A DNA stretch of 63,321 nt from the IMG/VR virus record IMGVR_UViG_3300030117_005840, positions 1 to 63,321 of that record, one strand, 5' to 3'. Under the pieces are notes generated by a model that was not told where the DNA came from, searched no databases, and worked only from the letters and a program-made list of their open reading frames with translations. Numbering within the stretch: the first letter of the stretch is position 1; the number at the start of each line of letters is the position of its first letter. Positions 32,235-47,200 of the stretch are shown piece after piece. Position numbers and translations under genes: made by a program. Source of the DNA: a virus.

Positions 32235-35200
32235 GTGCCAGACGCTCCTATTCCACCACTTGGTGGGGTCAATGACCCCGTATTATCTCCTATTAAACAG
32301 GAGGACACGTTCAATGATTATGAATCATGGTCAAATGCCCGAGGGATGACCACTGAGGAGCCGGTTGAAAGCATAAGAAACTACGCAGATTATGTAAGGG
32401 AGTGGCACCTCAATACAGGCGAGCTGACTGACGAGATCGACGCGTCGATAAATACCGCCTTACTGCAAAAAGCACAGCAAATAGGAGCTATAGGGACTCC
32501 TGACGTAGACCCTGATTTTGAGGCTAACGCGGTAAACTTAGTAGGTGCACGTGATATTTCCTCTGACAGAAAGATTTCTCTTGTGCGTCAAGCGTTAGGG
32601 GATTTAGAGGCAGATAACTTTTCACAGAAGTTAGAAGCAGACCCTACAGACCCCTACGTCAATAACCGCTTAAATGAATCTAAAGCATTATTAGTTCGCA
32701 CAGGCGAAATCCCATTTGCTACCATTTCAAGTATTGATGGAAACGAGCGGAGTATAATAGGCGGGCCTGCTAGTAGAGGTGCTCATTTAGGGGATGCCTT
32801 TAAACGGTCAGCCATGGCAGGGACTGTCAGTTACGCAGACGCAGCACAAGCACTTAGATTTTCCCAGACCAAGAATAGTGACGGGCTTAATGTTTTTGAA
32901 CAGCAGGAACTGTCCGAATTAATGGTCGAGATGGCCGCAGCTAAGGCCGATAAATCCAATTACGATGTAATGGGAGGGGCTTTAAAAGATGTAAAAGAAG
33001 CCATTAGTAAAGCCGATAAGATAAACAAAGAGTTCATCGACACGCCTTACAAATCTATAGAGGACGCCAGGGAAGCACTACAACGTCATTATAGCAAGAC
33101 ACGAAATTCTTACGGAGCTAAGGCTCACGGTAGGTTTTCAGATAGGGACATAGGGAGAGCACTTCAGGTATTTGCAGCGCAGGACTTAAACCATTCGGGA
33201 GCATTTGAGTTTTACGATGACCCAGAAGAAGATAACCGGAACATCCGCATGTTTGGTGGTGTGCCTATGGCTCACCCCACGCTCATGCTAAGGCGTGACC
33301 GCTTTGAAAGCGCGGTAGATAAAGACACACGTCTTACGGACGAACAACGTATCTCCTTAAAACAACGCAGACAGGCTTATGTAGCAGGTGCGTTTGACCA
33401 CTATAAAGATATTTTAGATGAAACCAGTGCCACAGGTTCTAAATGGCGGGCTGCTTTGCAGGCAGGACGAGTTAAGGGAACTCCTGATGTAGACATATTA
33501 GATAATTTCTTAGCAGACCCTGAGAATTACAGCCATTTCAAAAACCAATTAACTCAATTCGGATCGTCTATAGAAGCATCGATAGCACAACTTTGGTCAT
33601 TCCCTGCTCAAATATTTGGCAGCTCTTCTGCACGTGAGTATAATGAAAAGGAAGCCAAGGAAGACGCAAGACGCAGAGAAGTTGCAGCCTTGTTCGGGGA
33701 AGAATTCAGTTGGGTGCTAGACGCCGCAGGAACAGCTTCTGCTGTTGTCGTAGATGCTTTGGTATCGTTAGGATTAGCAGCATTTACGGGAGGTGTTGTG
33801 GGTCTGGGTTACCTATCCACACAGGCTGGATCACGTGTGACTGCTAAGGGTTTAGCAAAGAAGTCTATGGGACTTACTTTATTGAAACCCAAATTTTACC
33901 AATCCCCTAAGCAACTTGCTGATGACCTGATAGCCAACAACCTGATTAAGACTTCAGGAACCGACGCTGCCAAAGTCGGAGTGGAGAAGGCTATCGAAGC
34001 ATATACCCGCGCCATGTCTAATCGCTTTATGCGTCAGACTACCATGGCAATTCCATGGGGAACACGTTCAGGTGGTGGGATGTTTGTGTCCGTATATGGC
34101 AGCCTGCCTGATACAATGTCACATGAGGAAAAACATGCCATTGCATTAGGTGCTGGACTAAAGGCAGCGGCATCGACCATCCTTATAACATCAGCATTTA
34201 GCAAGATGGGGTTGGGTGGTTTCGAAGATTCTTTATTGAATCGTGGGCTTTCCTATAAGGAGATGAAACAAGTCCTTACCAAACTATCAGGTCAAAAGGT
34301 AGGAAACAAGGAAGCTGAGGCTTTAATTAAGAGCCGCATGGCAGAGGCTATACACGAATTGGACCGACCCTTTAATAAAGGTGTAGGTAAATTCCTTAAA
34401 GCTAGGGCTAAGGACGCGTTGCCTGAAGGCATGGAGGAGGGTCTGGACGAATTTGTGCAGAGCTTTATTGAAGCCGCTGCGTTGGACGAAGAACGCCCAC
34501 TAATTGAACACATAAATAGAGCGTTAGTAGGAGCGAGAGCGGGAGCCTTGATTGGCGGCACACTCACGCCTGCCATGCGCGCCGTTAACCGGTTCGCTAC
34601 AGGAGCAGGAATAAAAGATGCTGAGTCATACGAGCGCGATCAAATTCAGAATATAATTTCGACACTGGAAGAAAACGACAGCCCATTAGCTGCTGCCGAG
34701 CTACGTAACTGGACACGCACCGCGTTGGCAAGAGGACCACGGGAAGCCCTGCCACCAAGACCTGAAGGCGCGCCCTCACTTGAAGAAGACGTAGAAGCAG
34801 AAGCCACAGAAATCACACCACCCGTAGAAGAAGATGCAGAACTTATTCCAGCATCTCCTGCTAAACAAAAACACCACAGGCAGGTTAACAAAACATTTGC
34901 AAATTACTACGCGACAGATGGAGCGACCATATTACCATCTGTCCTACCGCGCATAACTGATGAGGCTGAACTTCAGGCAGCGCGCAACGACGCCGACTAT
35001 AATATAGATTCGGATGGAGTCATTTATGGAGTCCGCATTGGCGGGACTTGGGTGGGTTTCCCTACGCGGAAAGCTACACGGAAAGATTCGCCCGAAACAT
35101 TAGGGCAGGACGAAATGCCATTCATTGATGAGGTCATGGCACAAGGCGGCCCTTCACCTAGACCGGGATTCCGTAGAGTAAAACGTAAGACAATTATTGA

Positions 35201-38200
35201 ATCGCTTGAAAAGGATGGCGTTGATGAAGACGGTAAAGATAAATACAAAACCGTCGAAAGAGAAGTCGAGGATTTTGAATGGGTTCCTATGTTTGAGCAG
35301 GAAGCCCCTGCAATACCTAAAGCATACACCACTGAAAGTGGCGAAGTGCAATATGAATTCCCTTTCTCAGCAGCGTTGGATAGGCCGGTAGAACAAAAAA
35401 TACAGCAGCTTTTACTGCCTTTAAGTGAGCAGACAAGTTTACCATTAGGTGAAGGTGAGGCTGTAACTGAACCCGACCCATCTGCAATACCGGAATTTGC
35501 TAAGTTAGCCGAAGGCGACGAGCGTGAGCTATTTGAACGTGCGTTGGAAATACTATCCAACTCAATTAAGAATGAAGGGCGTATCCAATCTAAGCCTGTA
35601 ATTGATTGGTTAGATAATCAGTTTGAACGCAACGGCACAATATCTCCTCAATTACTGGATTACATAACTCAGACCATTGAGGTAGCGGTTCAGGAATCAG
35701 GGACGGTGGACTCTGAAATGGCTGATTTCAGGGAAGCCATTTTCACTTCATTCAACACAAGTATGTCTCTCATGCTGGAAGATCGGCTACGTAAAAAGGA
35801 CGTAGCTAAAAACCAGTCTGACCAGTTTACTGACTGGCAGAAAAAGAAAGAGGAAGATGAAAAAGTATACGAACAACTGGAATTCAACTTGAGTGATAAG
35901 GGGCAAGAGGATTTTAATAATGAGGTAACTAGCGCAAGACAGAAGATAAAGGAGCTGTGGGACGTAGACCCCAATACCTTCCCCGAATACGTAAAATTTG
36001 AGGATGAGTGGCCTGACGTAGCCGCAGATATATCTCCTGAACTATTGGAAAAGTGGAAAAACCGTATAACGGAATTCTATACTAGATACCTGAACCCTAA
36101 TTTGTTTGCGGGTGAACCTATTTCCAAAGCAGAGGACAAACGCTACTTAGATCATAAGAACATATTAAACGACTATAAAAATAGGGAGGGTGCTTTTTCA
36201 GATGGAGCAGTAGAAAATCTGTATGACGAAATACTTGATGCAGAGCGGTTCATTCTACAAGCATACGACCTTTATATCCAGAACCCCGAAGGGCAGAGCA
36301 TTATAGCACTACCTAAAGAACAAGCTGGCAACCAAATCCTAATCGTAGAAGATACATCCAAGATTAATTTTGAAGAGGGTGTAATAGGTGATTCGCAATT
36401 CGCATTTAACATAGGGCCAATAAAGAGGCTTGAGGCGGCACCCGCCGAAGATGAAGCCGTCATAGATGATATGACAGAGGTTGAGATAGGCGTAAACCTA
36501 GAAGACGCTGATTCATCTACCGAATATGCTGAATACTTATATTTCGCGTTAGAGGAGGTGCGCAATAAGGAAGACTATGATGACGAGGGAGCGGATAAGT
36601 CAGTAATAGAAACCGCCGGTTTCCGAGAACTAGCTAGTTTTTTAAGAGATAAACGTGCAACAGATTCACCTATATTAGCGAATGATAAATTACCCCGTGC
36701 TTCAGTAAAAATACTTGGTGACGAGCTAAAGCGGTTAGCAAATATAGCATCAACGGCAGATGGGTATGCGTCGGTAGTTGATCCGCTCAACAACAAAGCG
36801 GATGAGATTCTAGCGAACTTAAAAGCTACTAAGCCCACCACCCCCACCGCTTCGACGGTGATTGAAAGTAAGATCAGTCGGACTGAAGATGGTGGAAGAG
36901 AAGATGAACTTTCATTAGATGTCGCAACTCTAGGATTAAACATCTTTGGAGGGCATACATTGGAGGGATCAGATAAAGCTGACTCATCAGCCAATTTACG
37001 CTTCGATAATGCACTGAATGCTGAGATGCAGCTTTGGAAGTCAGAGGCGGTTAGTCGTTGGGAGAGAGCTTTCGAGTTAGGCGATAAGGAAGCCATGAGG
37101 GTTGAGAATACATATTTAGCTGCGCTAAACTCTGGTTCTCTATCGGGGCGGTTCGGCGGCAGCTTCGTCGGTATGTCTTTTATAGGTAATTTAAGCGCAT
37201 CGGATGGCATTCCTATAGCCCTTTTAGAGAGGTTATATTCTGATATAAAAGAGTCATATGAATATTGGAGGGGTGCTAAAAAATATGATTGGTTCCTCCC
37301 AGATGTAGTGCGGAGGGACAAGCATCCCGAAGACGTAGACTTATTAAGGGATAAGCTAAAGTTACTCAGCGATCATTTATCAGAAGTAAGGAATGATCCC
37401 AGCCAGCTATCGCCTAATTCACAAGAAGAATTACCTATATTCGTCGGAAACACAGACACAGAGGATTACCATTATAACGCATCATGGAAGAAAGCCGGAG
37501 GTAATGACTTATATATAGAAATAGATACAGGGTTTATCGCAGACCCATTGGAAAAAGCAGCCGCTGATAAGTTCGTTGGTGCCTTCAGCAGACTTAAAGT
37601 TGAGAAGGTGGGCGAAGGCACCGGAAGGCATATAAGATGGCGCGCTACCTTGGATGGCGAGACTTTAACTAAGAATGATGGGAGTGAGGCTATCTTCAAG
37701 AAACTGAAAGAGGCCAAAGAATTTGTATTCAACGACGATAATACTCAGCCCCCAGACGAATTAACTGTCCTTTTAAATAACGTCGTATACGAACCAACTT
37801 CAGCTCTCCCAGACCCTAAGTTTATAGTTGCCTCTGGGCTAAGGACGCGTTTCCTGACGGAAGAGGACAAAGCGGAGATACTAGCAAGACCGGATGCAGC
37901 CGCTGCGGAACCAGTTACTGATGGCATCACCGTCTTTAATAGTAAGTGGTCAACAGAGCGGTTAGAAACTGAACACGGCACCGAAAGATTCCCCAAAGAA
38001 ACGCAGCAAGGACGCTTGGATAACGCCAGAGACTATTTCGGTTCCGGCTATGAGCTAGGTTTGTCGGGAGCGCAGTATGAAGCCCCCAGATGGAAATGGA
38101 TTTATGAACTGACTGCCTTCAAAGAAGGGTATGCAAGTGGTCGTGAACAATCTGACGCGGACGAAACTCTCGAAACATCAATAGGTTCATACGAACCATC

Positions 38201-41200
38201 TCCTAATTCAGTTTACTCAACCCATCTTAGTGGGGATGACGGCGGTGACCACATCCAACCCTTGCTGAGCGGAGCCAATTCAACAGAGGAGAGGCAAGCC
38301 ATTCTGTCTGAATGGACGAAAAGAAACCCATTAGCATCTGCCCAGCTAAGTTCATTTATGACCAAGTGGGCTAGGATAATGGCTTATAGACCAATCTTCG
38401 TAACAAAGAAAGAGGATGGCACATCTGTTTATACCTACCATGAGGATTGGGAGGCAATGGTTGCAGAGGAGTCGGAGAGACTCCGCAAAGAAAACCCCGA
38501 TATAACTGAAGTCGAGGCGTATGATAACGCAGCTAAGTCCCTTATAGGTGACGATTACAGAGAGCGCATGCGCTACGCATCATTACTGAACAGCGCAGTT
38601 CTTGGAGGTTTTGAAGAAACCCGCATGCCTAGTGGTTATAAGGAGGATGAAATACCTATTTTGGATGAGCCGGATATGTATTTCGGTATTAACTCAAGCG
38701 TCCTTGAGGAGTATAAGCAAGAAGCTGAAACAAATATTAGAGAGGAATACAACCTATCACTTAATTCAACATTGGTTGGGTATGAAGAGTATATAAGGCT
38801 AGAGCAGCAAAGACTGGCTGAGGTAGCTTGGTCGGAAAAGATGACTCAAAACCCAACGGGAGTTATGGCTGAGGCCGACGCTCCCTTGTTGGTTAAAGCT
38901 ATTTCTTCTGTTTTAGCTATAGCAGAATCCCCCGGCTCACCTTTGAATGGAAGAGGGTTAAACACAGATATATCAACTGATAGCTTTAAGAAGGTTCTTG
39001 AGATGGCAGATGAAGCCGCGCCTTTCTCAGAGTTTGTCGAGTTCCTTGAGTCGGATGAAATGTTCGGTGAATCTGAGGCAACCCAAGAAGCTATTAACGG
39101 TATACTCAACTACTTGGGTTACGACTCTGTTATTGATCTTCGGGCAGTTGATCCGATGCAGCCAAGTGGAATGCGGAGAGACACGCCAGCCACACTTGTG
39201 GTATTTGATTCACGCCGCGTGAAGTCCGGCAACCCAATCACATTTGACGATGATGGGCAGATCATACTACCCGAAGACCGAATTGATTTAAGGGATTACG
39301 ATGAGCGCAGGACACAAGTAGCTGCTTTTGAGTCAACCACCCCGCCGCCAATGATTTCAGGAACCCATAATGGGATGGAGGCTATCGCGGCAGATGATTC
39401 AGAAAACACAGCAACTGATATAAAGCGCAGGGTTAACGACAACGTAGGACTAGCATTAGACGTAGCTTCATCGAATGGAGTAAACACAACGGTTGTCCGC
39501 AGCTTAGATTACGCGCCCGGAGGCTCTAAACAGAATGCACCCCCTATGTGGGCGAAGGGTAATATGGTCTACATCAACCCTTACGGAGTAGCCCGAGCCA
39601 TAAGTGGATTGCAGGATAAAGATGCCCTGCACTTATCCGTTACGATGGTCAGTGAGGAGATGGCGCACGTAGCCAGTTGGAACGTCCTTACAAGGGCTGA
39701 AGTTCAGGAAGTAATCGATAGCTTAGGTGACGGTGACTTTACAGATATAGCAGATGAATATTACCAAGACCAATCCTCTAAAGAGGCTTCGTTTGCGAGA
39801 CTCAACTCACCTGACCCTACCGTATCCGGTAAGGAAAAGTATAGGCTAATTGAGGAGAAGATGCGTATGCACGCACAACGAGTGGTGCGTGGCTTTACTA
39901 CTGAAGAAGATAACAAGTTTTTTAGGAGTAACCCCAATCTGCTCCAGCGTGCAATCCGTTACATGAAAGGATTCCTACGCCGGTTACTTGAGCTTCGTAA
40001 AGTCCAACGCCAGAACCCTCATCTCGCCAGAGCGACTGACCGCATTGTTACCCAATTAAGGATGATGAGAGGTAACTTCAAAGCTCCAGATATAGAGCCG
40101 TTTGATGTTAACAATCCTGAATCCGGTATGGTGGCTCTTGCAACTCAGATCGATAGCACGGCAGAGCTAAATGATACGTCGATGATTCCGGTAAAGTATG
40201 ACGAGGATGATAATATTATCCAACAGCCATATGACTTGTTAGGTTCTCCATTGCTCACTGGTAAAGGGTTCAGGAATAAGGGTGCAAGGGATTTCACAAA
40301 GCCCGACTACGTGGAACTACCCTATGCCGTAATTAAACCTGACAGGGCTAAAGTAGAAGCTGCTATCGACAGTGGAGCCATAGACCGAGCCGCCGCATTG
40401 CTTGCCAAACAAGCTGAGGAATCACTTAGTGACCCCGAACTGCCTGAAGATATCGGGCAGGCACGCTTCGGTGTATGGGGAGCGCGCTCACTCCGTAGAC
40501 TTTTATATAAAGCACCCGTTAAAGCATCCCAATCCCGTTGGCGTATCCAACCACCAGCCGAGCAGGGTATATCCGGTGGGGACTTACTAGCAGCAGAACT
40601 GATCTTTAACAGGGCAGCTAAACAATTGGATATGGATACTGCGGAACTACACGCGGTTATGCAGTTTGCTGAGAAAAAGATATGGGCAGGTAATGGATGG
40701 GTTGACGATGTAGGTGTAAAGGAACCCGAGGACACCGCCCTACATACTTCGATCTCATTGGTGGGTGTGCCGGATGATGCGAGCGAAGCCATAGAGAACA
40801 TAAGGTCTTTAGGAACCACTGCGGTGGCCTTTGCAGGTCTTTCAAATGAACCGGTAACAGCAGTGCGCCCTTCCAGTTTAGGGTTCCCTAAAGAATGGGA
40901 TGCTGCATACGACAGTTTTAAAGAGGTAGCAGAGAGGGGAGGACTCCCTATCGGTGTAGAGAACATCTACTTTAAAGTGAAGCCGGGGGTGAACTATAAA
41001 AATGAAGTAGAATTGTCTCTTCTTTGGGTTCCGCATACAATGCAGAGAAAGGGCGTGGCTAAGGCTTTATTAAAAGCCTTATTCAAAAAGGCCGATAAAA
41101 CAGGTGCCATGGTTTCTGCTTTAGCGAAGGCGTATACCACAGACGGCCCCCAAGGAAAGGAACTGGTTTCTTTCTACCAGAGAGCAGGAATGACGGGCGT

Positions 41201-44200
41201 GGGTAGAATGGAACCGCAAGCAATTACCGACCCCGAAGGATTCATTGCCGACACAATAGACTCTTGGCAGGATATAAGAGATAATGAATATGAGGACGAA
41301 CTGGATTGGAGGAAAGCGGATGACAGTCCGTTGACTTCGGAGGAGCAGCGGATATTGACAACCAGCCCTAATGAGTATTATAGCTCAACAGGGTCGAGGG
41401 ATAGATTGACGTTCCCTCTGATAGACCCCGTTCCGTCCGATGAAGCATTGGAAATAGCGGTTAGAAGGAAACAGAAAGATGAGGCTGCGAGACACTACAT
41501 GGATGAGGGTCTTCAAATATACCGCCCATATAGGGGTAAAGAAGATGCCGCTCCAGAAAGTTATTTCCCAGACCTTTACACTTCAATAGGCGACCCACCG
41601 ATACCACCAGCCACGAAACGGTTCGTGGAAGGCGAGATGGGTTCATTCTCTACAGACAAACTTCTGTATACGATTATGAATAACGGTGACCCTTTCACTA
41701 GGGAATCCGCAGAAGCCCTTAATTACACCCTCAACGTCCTGCCGGACATGGATGATGCGGATCGCTTGCGACAGCAGAACCCTGATCTGTCTGAGGAAGA
41801 GATTGAGATGCTGGCAGAATGGCCTTGGGAATCACAACCTACGCCGATTAAGGGATTGAACGCTACCATGGATGATAGGGGTAACCTTTATATAGGTGCG
41901 TTTGAAGACCCAATGACAGGTGAAGTTGAGGGTGAGGGAGGTATGTATGGTTACTTACCCAAGTCGCGTGTAGATGAAGTGTTCGACACCTTCCGCTCAG
42001 GAGCTGCCGTAAACCTGCATCATTTAAAGAAAGCTATAATGGGCACGATGTCAATCGGTGCGCAGGCTCAATCTATACATAAACGAAACTACGAGAAACA
42101 ACCTAAGACGGATGGGGTTCATGCACCGGGAGAAGGGTTCAGGGCACGTCACGGGCGATTATTGCAATATTGGTTTAGAGGAGGCAGAGTATTTCTGGAT
42201 AGCGGAGCCTTTGCGGCATTCTCTGCTAAGAACAATATTCTGGATGCGGGTAGTGTGGATGCGGCTATTAAAGCGGGCTATCCGAAAACTATTGTTGAAC
42301 AGGTATATAACAACCCGAAAAGCTCTCTGCTTAATTGGGAGGAGATAGTATCTTTTTACGAGGAATGGGCTGCGTTATCAATAAACCCAACAGATGCATT
42401 AAACCTTACTGTGGTTGCTCCTGATATAATAGGCGACCCGATAGGCACTAAAGAATTACTAGAGCAGTATAAAGATAGACTGCTAGGTTTAATGGACAAA
42501 GGAGTAACCGTAGTTGTTCCGGCGCAACGACCCAACGCGCCTAGAGACGAGGCATCGTTTGCTGATGCGGTAGGTGATATAACATCTATATTCGGGGAAG
42601 ATTCCCGCAGATGGAACTTCGTTGTAGGCGCACCTTCCGCTAAAGCTGTTTGGTCTAAGAAAGAATTAGAAACTTACGTCGATCAGGTAAGTCGGAATGA
42701 TATACCGGAAAACCAACAAGCATACAGGATTCATATGCTGGGGGCTAATGACGAGCGTGTAAGAGGATTATCTAAAAAATCAACACACGTATTAATTACC
42801 GGAGACACCACAGCCGATTTTGTCAAAGAAGATCAGTTCGATAGAACAGGACGGCCTTTAAGAAAGCTAGAAACAGAAGCCCAATGGAATAAGTATGAGA
42901 AGGTGGCACGCGACTTCGCTAAGATGGGTCAGGCTATCGCAAAATACAGCACAGCCAGACCTTTAACTAGGGGAGCCGGACAACCACTAACGGGTGTGGC
43001 TACCACCCCGACTTCATCGGACGAGCAGCTTGAGCTTTGGTCATCATTAGGAGGTATGGATTTATGGGATAGCCAAGACCCCAACGCTACCAAATTCCCT
43101 GATTGGAACCTTGATATAGCTAAGTTGGATGACCCGAGGATGCGGGGCATAACCATGAGGCATACAGGGGTTTCTGAAGCTACAGCACCAGCGGGGGAGC
43201 GTTTACATATACAACGATATCCTAGCTTCCTTATGTGGGATACGTTCTCCTTTGATAAGGACGAGGATGGCAGGCCGCAGCCTTCAATAAGTGATCCGGT
43301 ATCCGTTAAGGACATGCGGTTATTGAACAATGCTCCTGATACAAATGCTCCTACAATAGTTCGGGAAGCCCATAAGCAGAAAAAGCTAAATGGATTAAGA
43401 TATAGAGGTGCTTTGCTTGATGATATGGGGTTTGATGCAAACACCTTACAGCCCGAGGATATACGAGTTTTAGGGCAATCAGGCCGAAGGACAATTGTCG
43501 AAGTCTCATTGCCAGAAGGCATGAAACAGGTATTCTACTTGTCATCCGGTAGGGGGCGTAAGGCAGGCATCGGTGGGACAACTGCCGGACAGTGGCAACC
43601 GTTCGGTGGGTTCATGGATAATATCAGCCCACGTTCGGGTAATGTTATTCCGAGGTGGTTTATCAAAGATGCAGATTACCTGACATTACCTGATGGCTCT
43701 AATTTAGTTGAAAAATCAGCAGACTGGCTTGAAAGAAACCAAGAAATTGTTTCACAAGCTAGGTTATATGGTAGCGCGTCATTCACTGAAATATCAGAAC
43801 GTCTCGATGAGTTAGTAGAAAAAGTCGCTCCAGATAAACCTATGTGGATTAGTGGCGGCATCAACGCAGCTATTGGAGGAGGCGCATCGCAAGAGGCAAC
43901 TAACATACTACTCAACCGGCATGGAGTTACTAATGTAGTTTATGACCCAGCTAATCGTAGTCCAGAGCATAACGAAGAGGCGGCCAAACTAATTAGAGGC
44001 GGGCAGGCAGATACCGCTACAGTAGCTTCCGTAATGAATAGTGGTGTATCAGACGATGTCAGAGCGCATGCGATTGAATTGGCCGCAGATGCCATCAAGC
44101 CTAATGGCTCTGCTTATTTCTGGGTTACTGAACACGCAGCTAATCGCTACGCCGAATCTTATAGAGGATTTGTAAATCAAGTTAAGAAGAATTTCGGTGA

Positions 44201-47200
44201 AGTAATCACTAACGAATCCACAGCTTATAAAGATGGTGAGCGGATAGGTTCCTATGACCGCCTTATTGTAGCACGTAAACCTATCAAAGAATTAGACGGT
44301 GAAGAACCTGTAGAGTTAGCTTCCAGCATAGGATCACGCCCGCCTACAGATGAGGAGATTCTGAACGCCACTGAATTTCGGCATGTGCTGGACTTGTTCG
44401 ACCTGCCTGTCCTGAAGGCCGGAGGCTATAAGAAGCCTTTCAAATACAAGTTTATGCGGTGGTTAGCGGGATCGTTAGACCCACGTGTCCGCTCGCTTGA
44501 TGACCAGCGTAAGTTTATGATGAACCAATCGTTGCGCACGGTTACCAAGTTCCATGAAAATCTTAAAGCGCAGACTATTGAAGCCTACGGCTCTTTAGGT
44601 AAAGCACCTATAAAGGTTATAGCAGCGGCAATCGGAAACACCAGAGGTGCCCGACCATCTAGCGCAGATGCTAAACGTATAGAGGATTACGTTATGCAAG
44701 GAGTGGCCGCAATAGATGCTAAACTCAAGGAGCAAGAACGTATAGCTAAGAAGGGTGACATAACATACAAGGAAGTTAGGGAAGCCCGCAAGCAGGCGAA
44801 GCAACAGAAAGCCCTACTAGAAGAAGAGGCTAACGCTGAGTATGCAGTTCTAACTGAGCAAGATAGACAACGGATTATCAGGGATCGTGCAGATGCTCTT
44901 GACCTACTCCGAAATGGGAATGACACCATACCCGCCGCGCCTGAACTGGTGGATACCTTGGACAGAATGCGTAAGTATATTGATGCCTTATCAGTTAAGG
45001 TTAAGCAATTATATGGAGTCAGCCCAGAGCTTGAGGCGCGTATCGATGACCAATTGGGAATATACCTTACCCGTAGCTACAGGATATTTAATGAATCAGG
45101 TTGGGCAGATAAAGTTCTCACCGATCCGAGCGAGGAGTTCCAGCGAATAAGGGAGAAAGGTGAAGGTTACTTTAGAGAGCAGTTCATCAATGCGCAGACG
45201 GCTATGCTTTTAGATAAATCTAGAAGGGATAAGTCGAAAGCCTTGAAAGCGAAGGATGAAGTTGCTTTCGCAGATGCGGAAATGTCTGCATCCGAAGCGG
45301 CTGCCATGGCTGAATCTCAATACAATGCATTATCTGAAGGTAATAGGACGTATGGACAACAACAGGTAGAAGCCTTTATTGAAGCCTATAGGAATAAAGG
45401 TTACATGCCCGCAGGTTTAGCGGGCAAGAGTGAAGGGTATAAACCTCTCACCGACAACCTGAAAAGGAAAAAGGATTTAGACCCAAGACTACAGGAACTG
45501 CTGGGCGTTTATGGAGAAGAGAGCTTCTTCGATAACATGTTTAGGACGTTTATGACGTTGTCCACCATGGCTGCCAATCAGAACTTCTTGGTTCGCGTTG
45601 CGGAAATGGGTAGAGAACAAGGGTGGTTGTTAACTCAGGAAGAACTGAATAAGAAAGCAGCGGAAGACCCTGATACATATGGGGGTGGAAACTATGTTGC
45701 CGTAAGACCTAATGTTAGTAGCAACGATAGGAAACCAAATACCTTATATGATCCGTTCGTTAACTACATAGACAGGAAGACAGGAGAAGAATTGGATTAT
45801 GGCAAAGCTAATGTAAGCGTAGCCAGCCCGCTATTCGCGCCCAAGGAGTTCAAGGAAGCAATGGAGAAAACCTTCGAACCTTCCTTAGTAAGCCAAATGC
45901 AGGATGAAGCATCTGAAGTAGCGCAGACCATGCACAAGATAGCGAGCCGCGCCACTGGACTTTCTATGGCAACTAAGACATTAGGTTCCGTAGGTTTCTA
46001 TATCCGCAACATTGCAAGTAACATGTTGTTTTTTGCGCCCGCTCAAGGGTTCTTCAGCTACCGGCACATGACCAAGCACCTTATCAAAGAAGGGCGCAGA
46101 ACCTTGCGGTGGAGTTCGCCTGAAAAGATAGATTCGTATTACGCGGAGCTAGATGCGTTAGGTATCATAGGGGATGAGCTTAGACCATCCGTCCTTAAAG
46201 AGTTAGTTATGGGTGAGACTACGCCTGAAACTATGATGAAGGACTTGGATACCATGTTAGCGGATGCCGAAGGGAATAAAGCATTAAAGCAAAGCAAAAA
46301 GTTCGTCGAGAAACTTCAGGAGCTTTCCCGATCTGTGGATGCTTTCTATAAGATTGCTTACTTCGAACATGAGTTAGATGTCTTACGCAAAGCCCAACGA
46401 AAATCCAGGGACGCGGGTATCAGTGATTCTATATCTGAGTTGTCAGAGTCTGAGTTAAAGCGGGAAGCCGCTCGCAAGGTTTTGATGACGGCACAGAGTT
46501 ACAGCCAAGCTCCTCCATTTGTTAAGGGCGCGCTTAAATCATGGTATGGGGTTGTGTTTGCGCCGTTCCTTCGATTCAAGATTGAAGTCCCCCGTATTAT
46601 GATAAACACGGGTAGGCTTATCTGGGAAGAGATAAAAAGTGATAACAGCGTTATCAGAAATAGGGGCTACAGAAGATTGAGTGGGTTCACATTCGCCGTC
46701 GGTGGATTAGGAACCGGCATGTCTTATCTGATCTCCCATATGTTCGGAGGATTGACGGATGAGGAGGAAGAAGCTAACCGAGCTTCGATGCCACATTATT
46801 TAAGATCACATACGTTCATTACGTATAAGCGTGATGGTGAACTTAGATCACTTGACCTGACTTATATTAATCCGTTCGCTACGATGCTCGACCCAATGAT
46901 GCGTGCGTTCCCTGAGATCATGCGCGGGGATGTGCCTGAAGCTACGCGTGAGTTTATGACTGCGTTATTCGCTAACCAGTTCTTAGATGAGCAGATCATG
47001 TTCGGAACCATACAGTCTATGATTAAGAACAAGAACCCAGATACTGACCAGCCTATTGTGGAAGCTACGGATTCCGCAGAAGATGCGTTATATAAATGGG
47101 GGCGTTTCTTATTTAGTGAAGCTATTGTCCCTCCATCAGTGGAACGTATCGGCAAGGGGAGTGACATAATGCAACTGTTGATGGGCGACAACGCCGCTGG

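Noticed and set aside
36575-37321. 248-codon minus-strand frame inside the giant gene
   Set aside because: Antisense shadow of the coding strand with Ser/Leu-rich, low-information sequence. No ribosome-binding site, and it lies inside a continuous gene. The same holds for 40322-40966 and 42929-43522.
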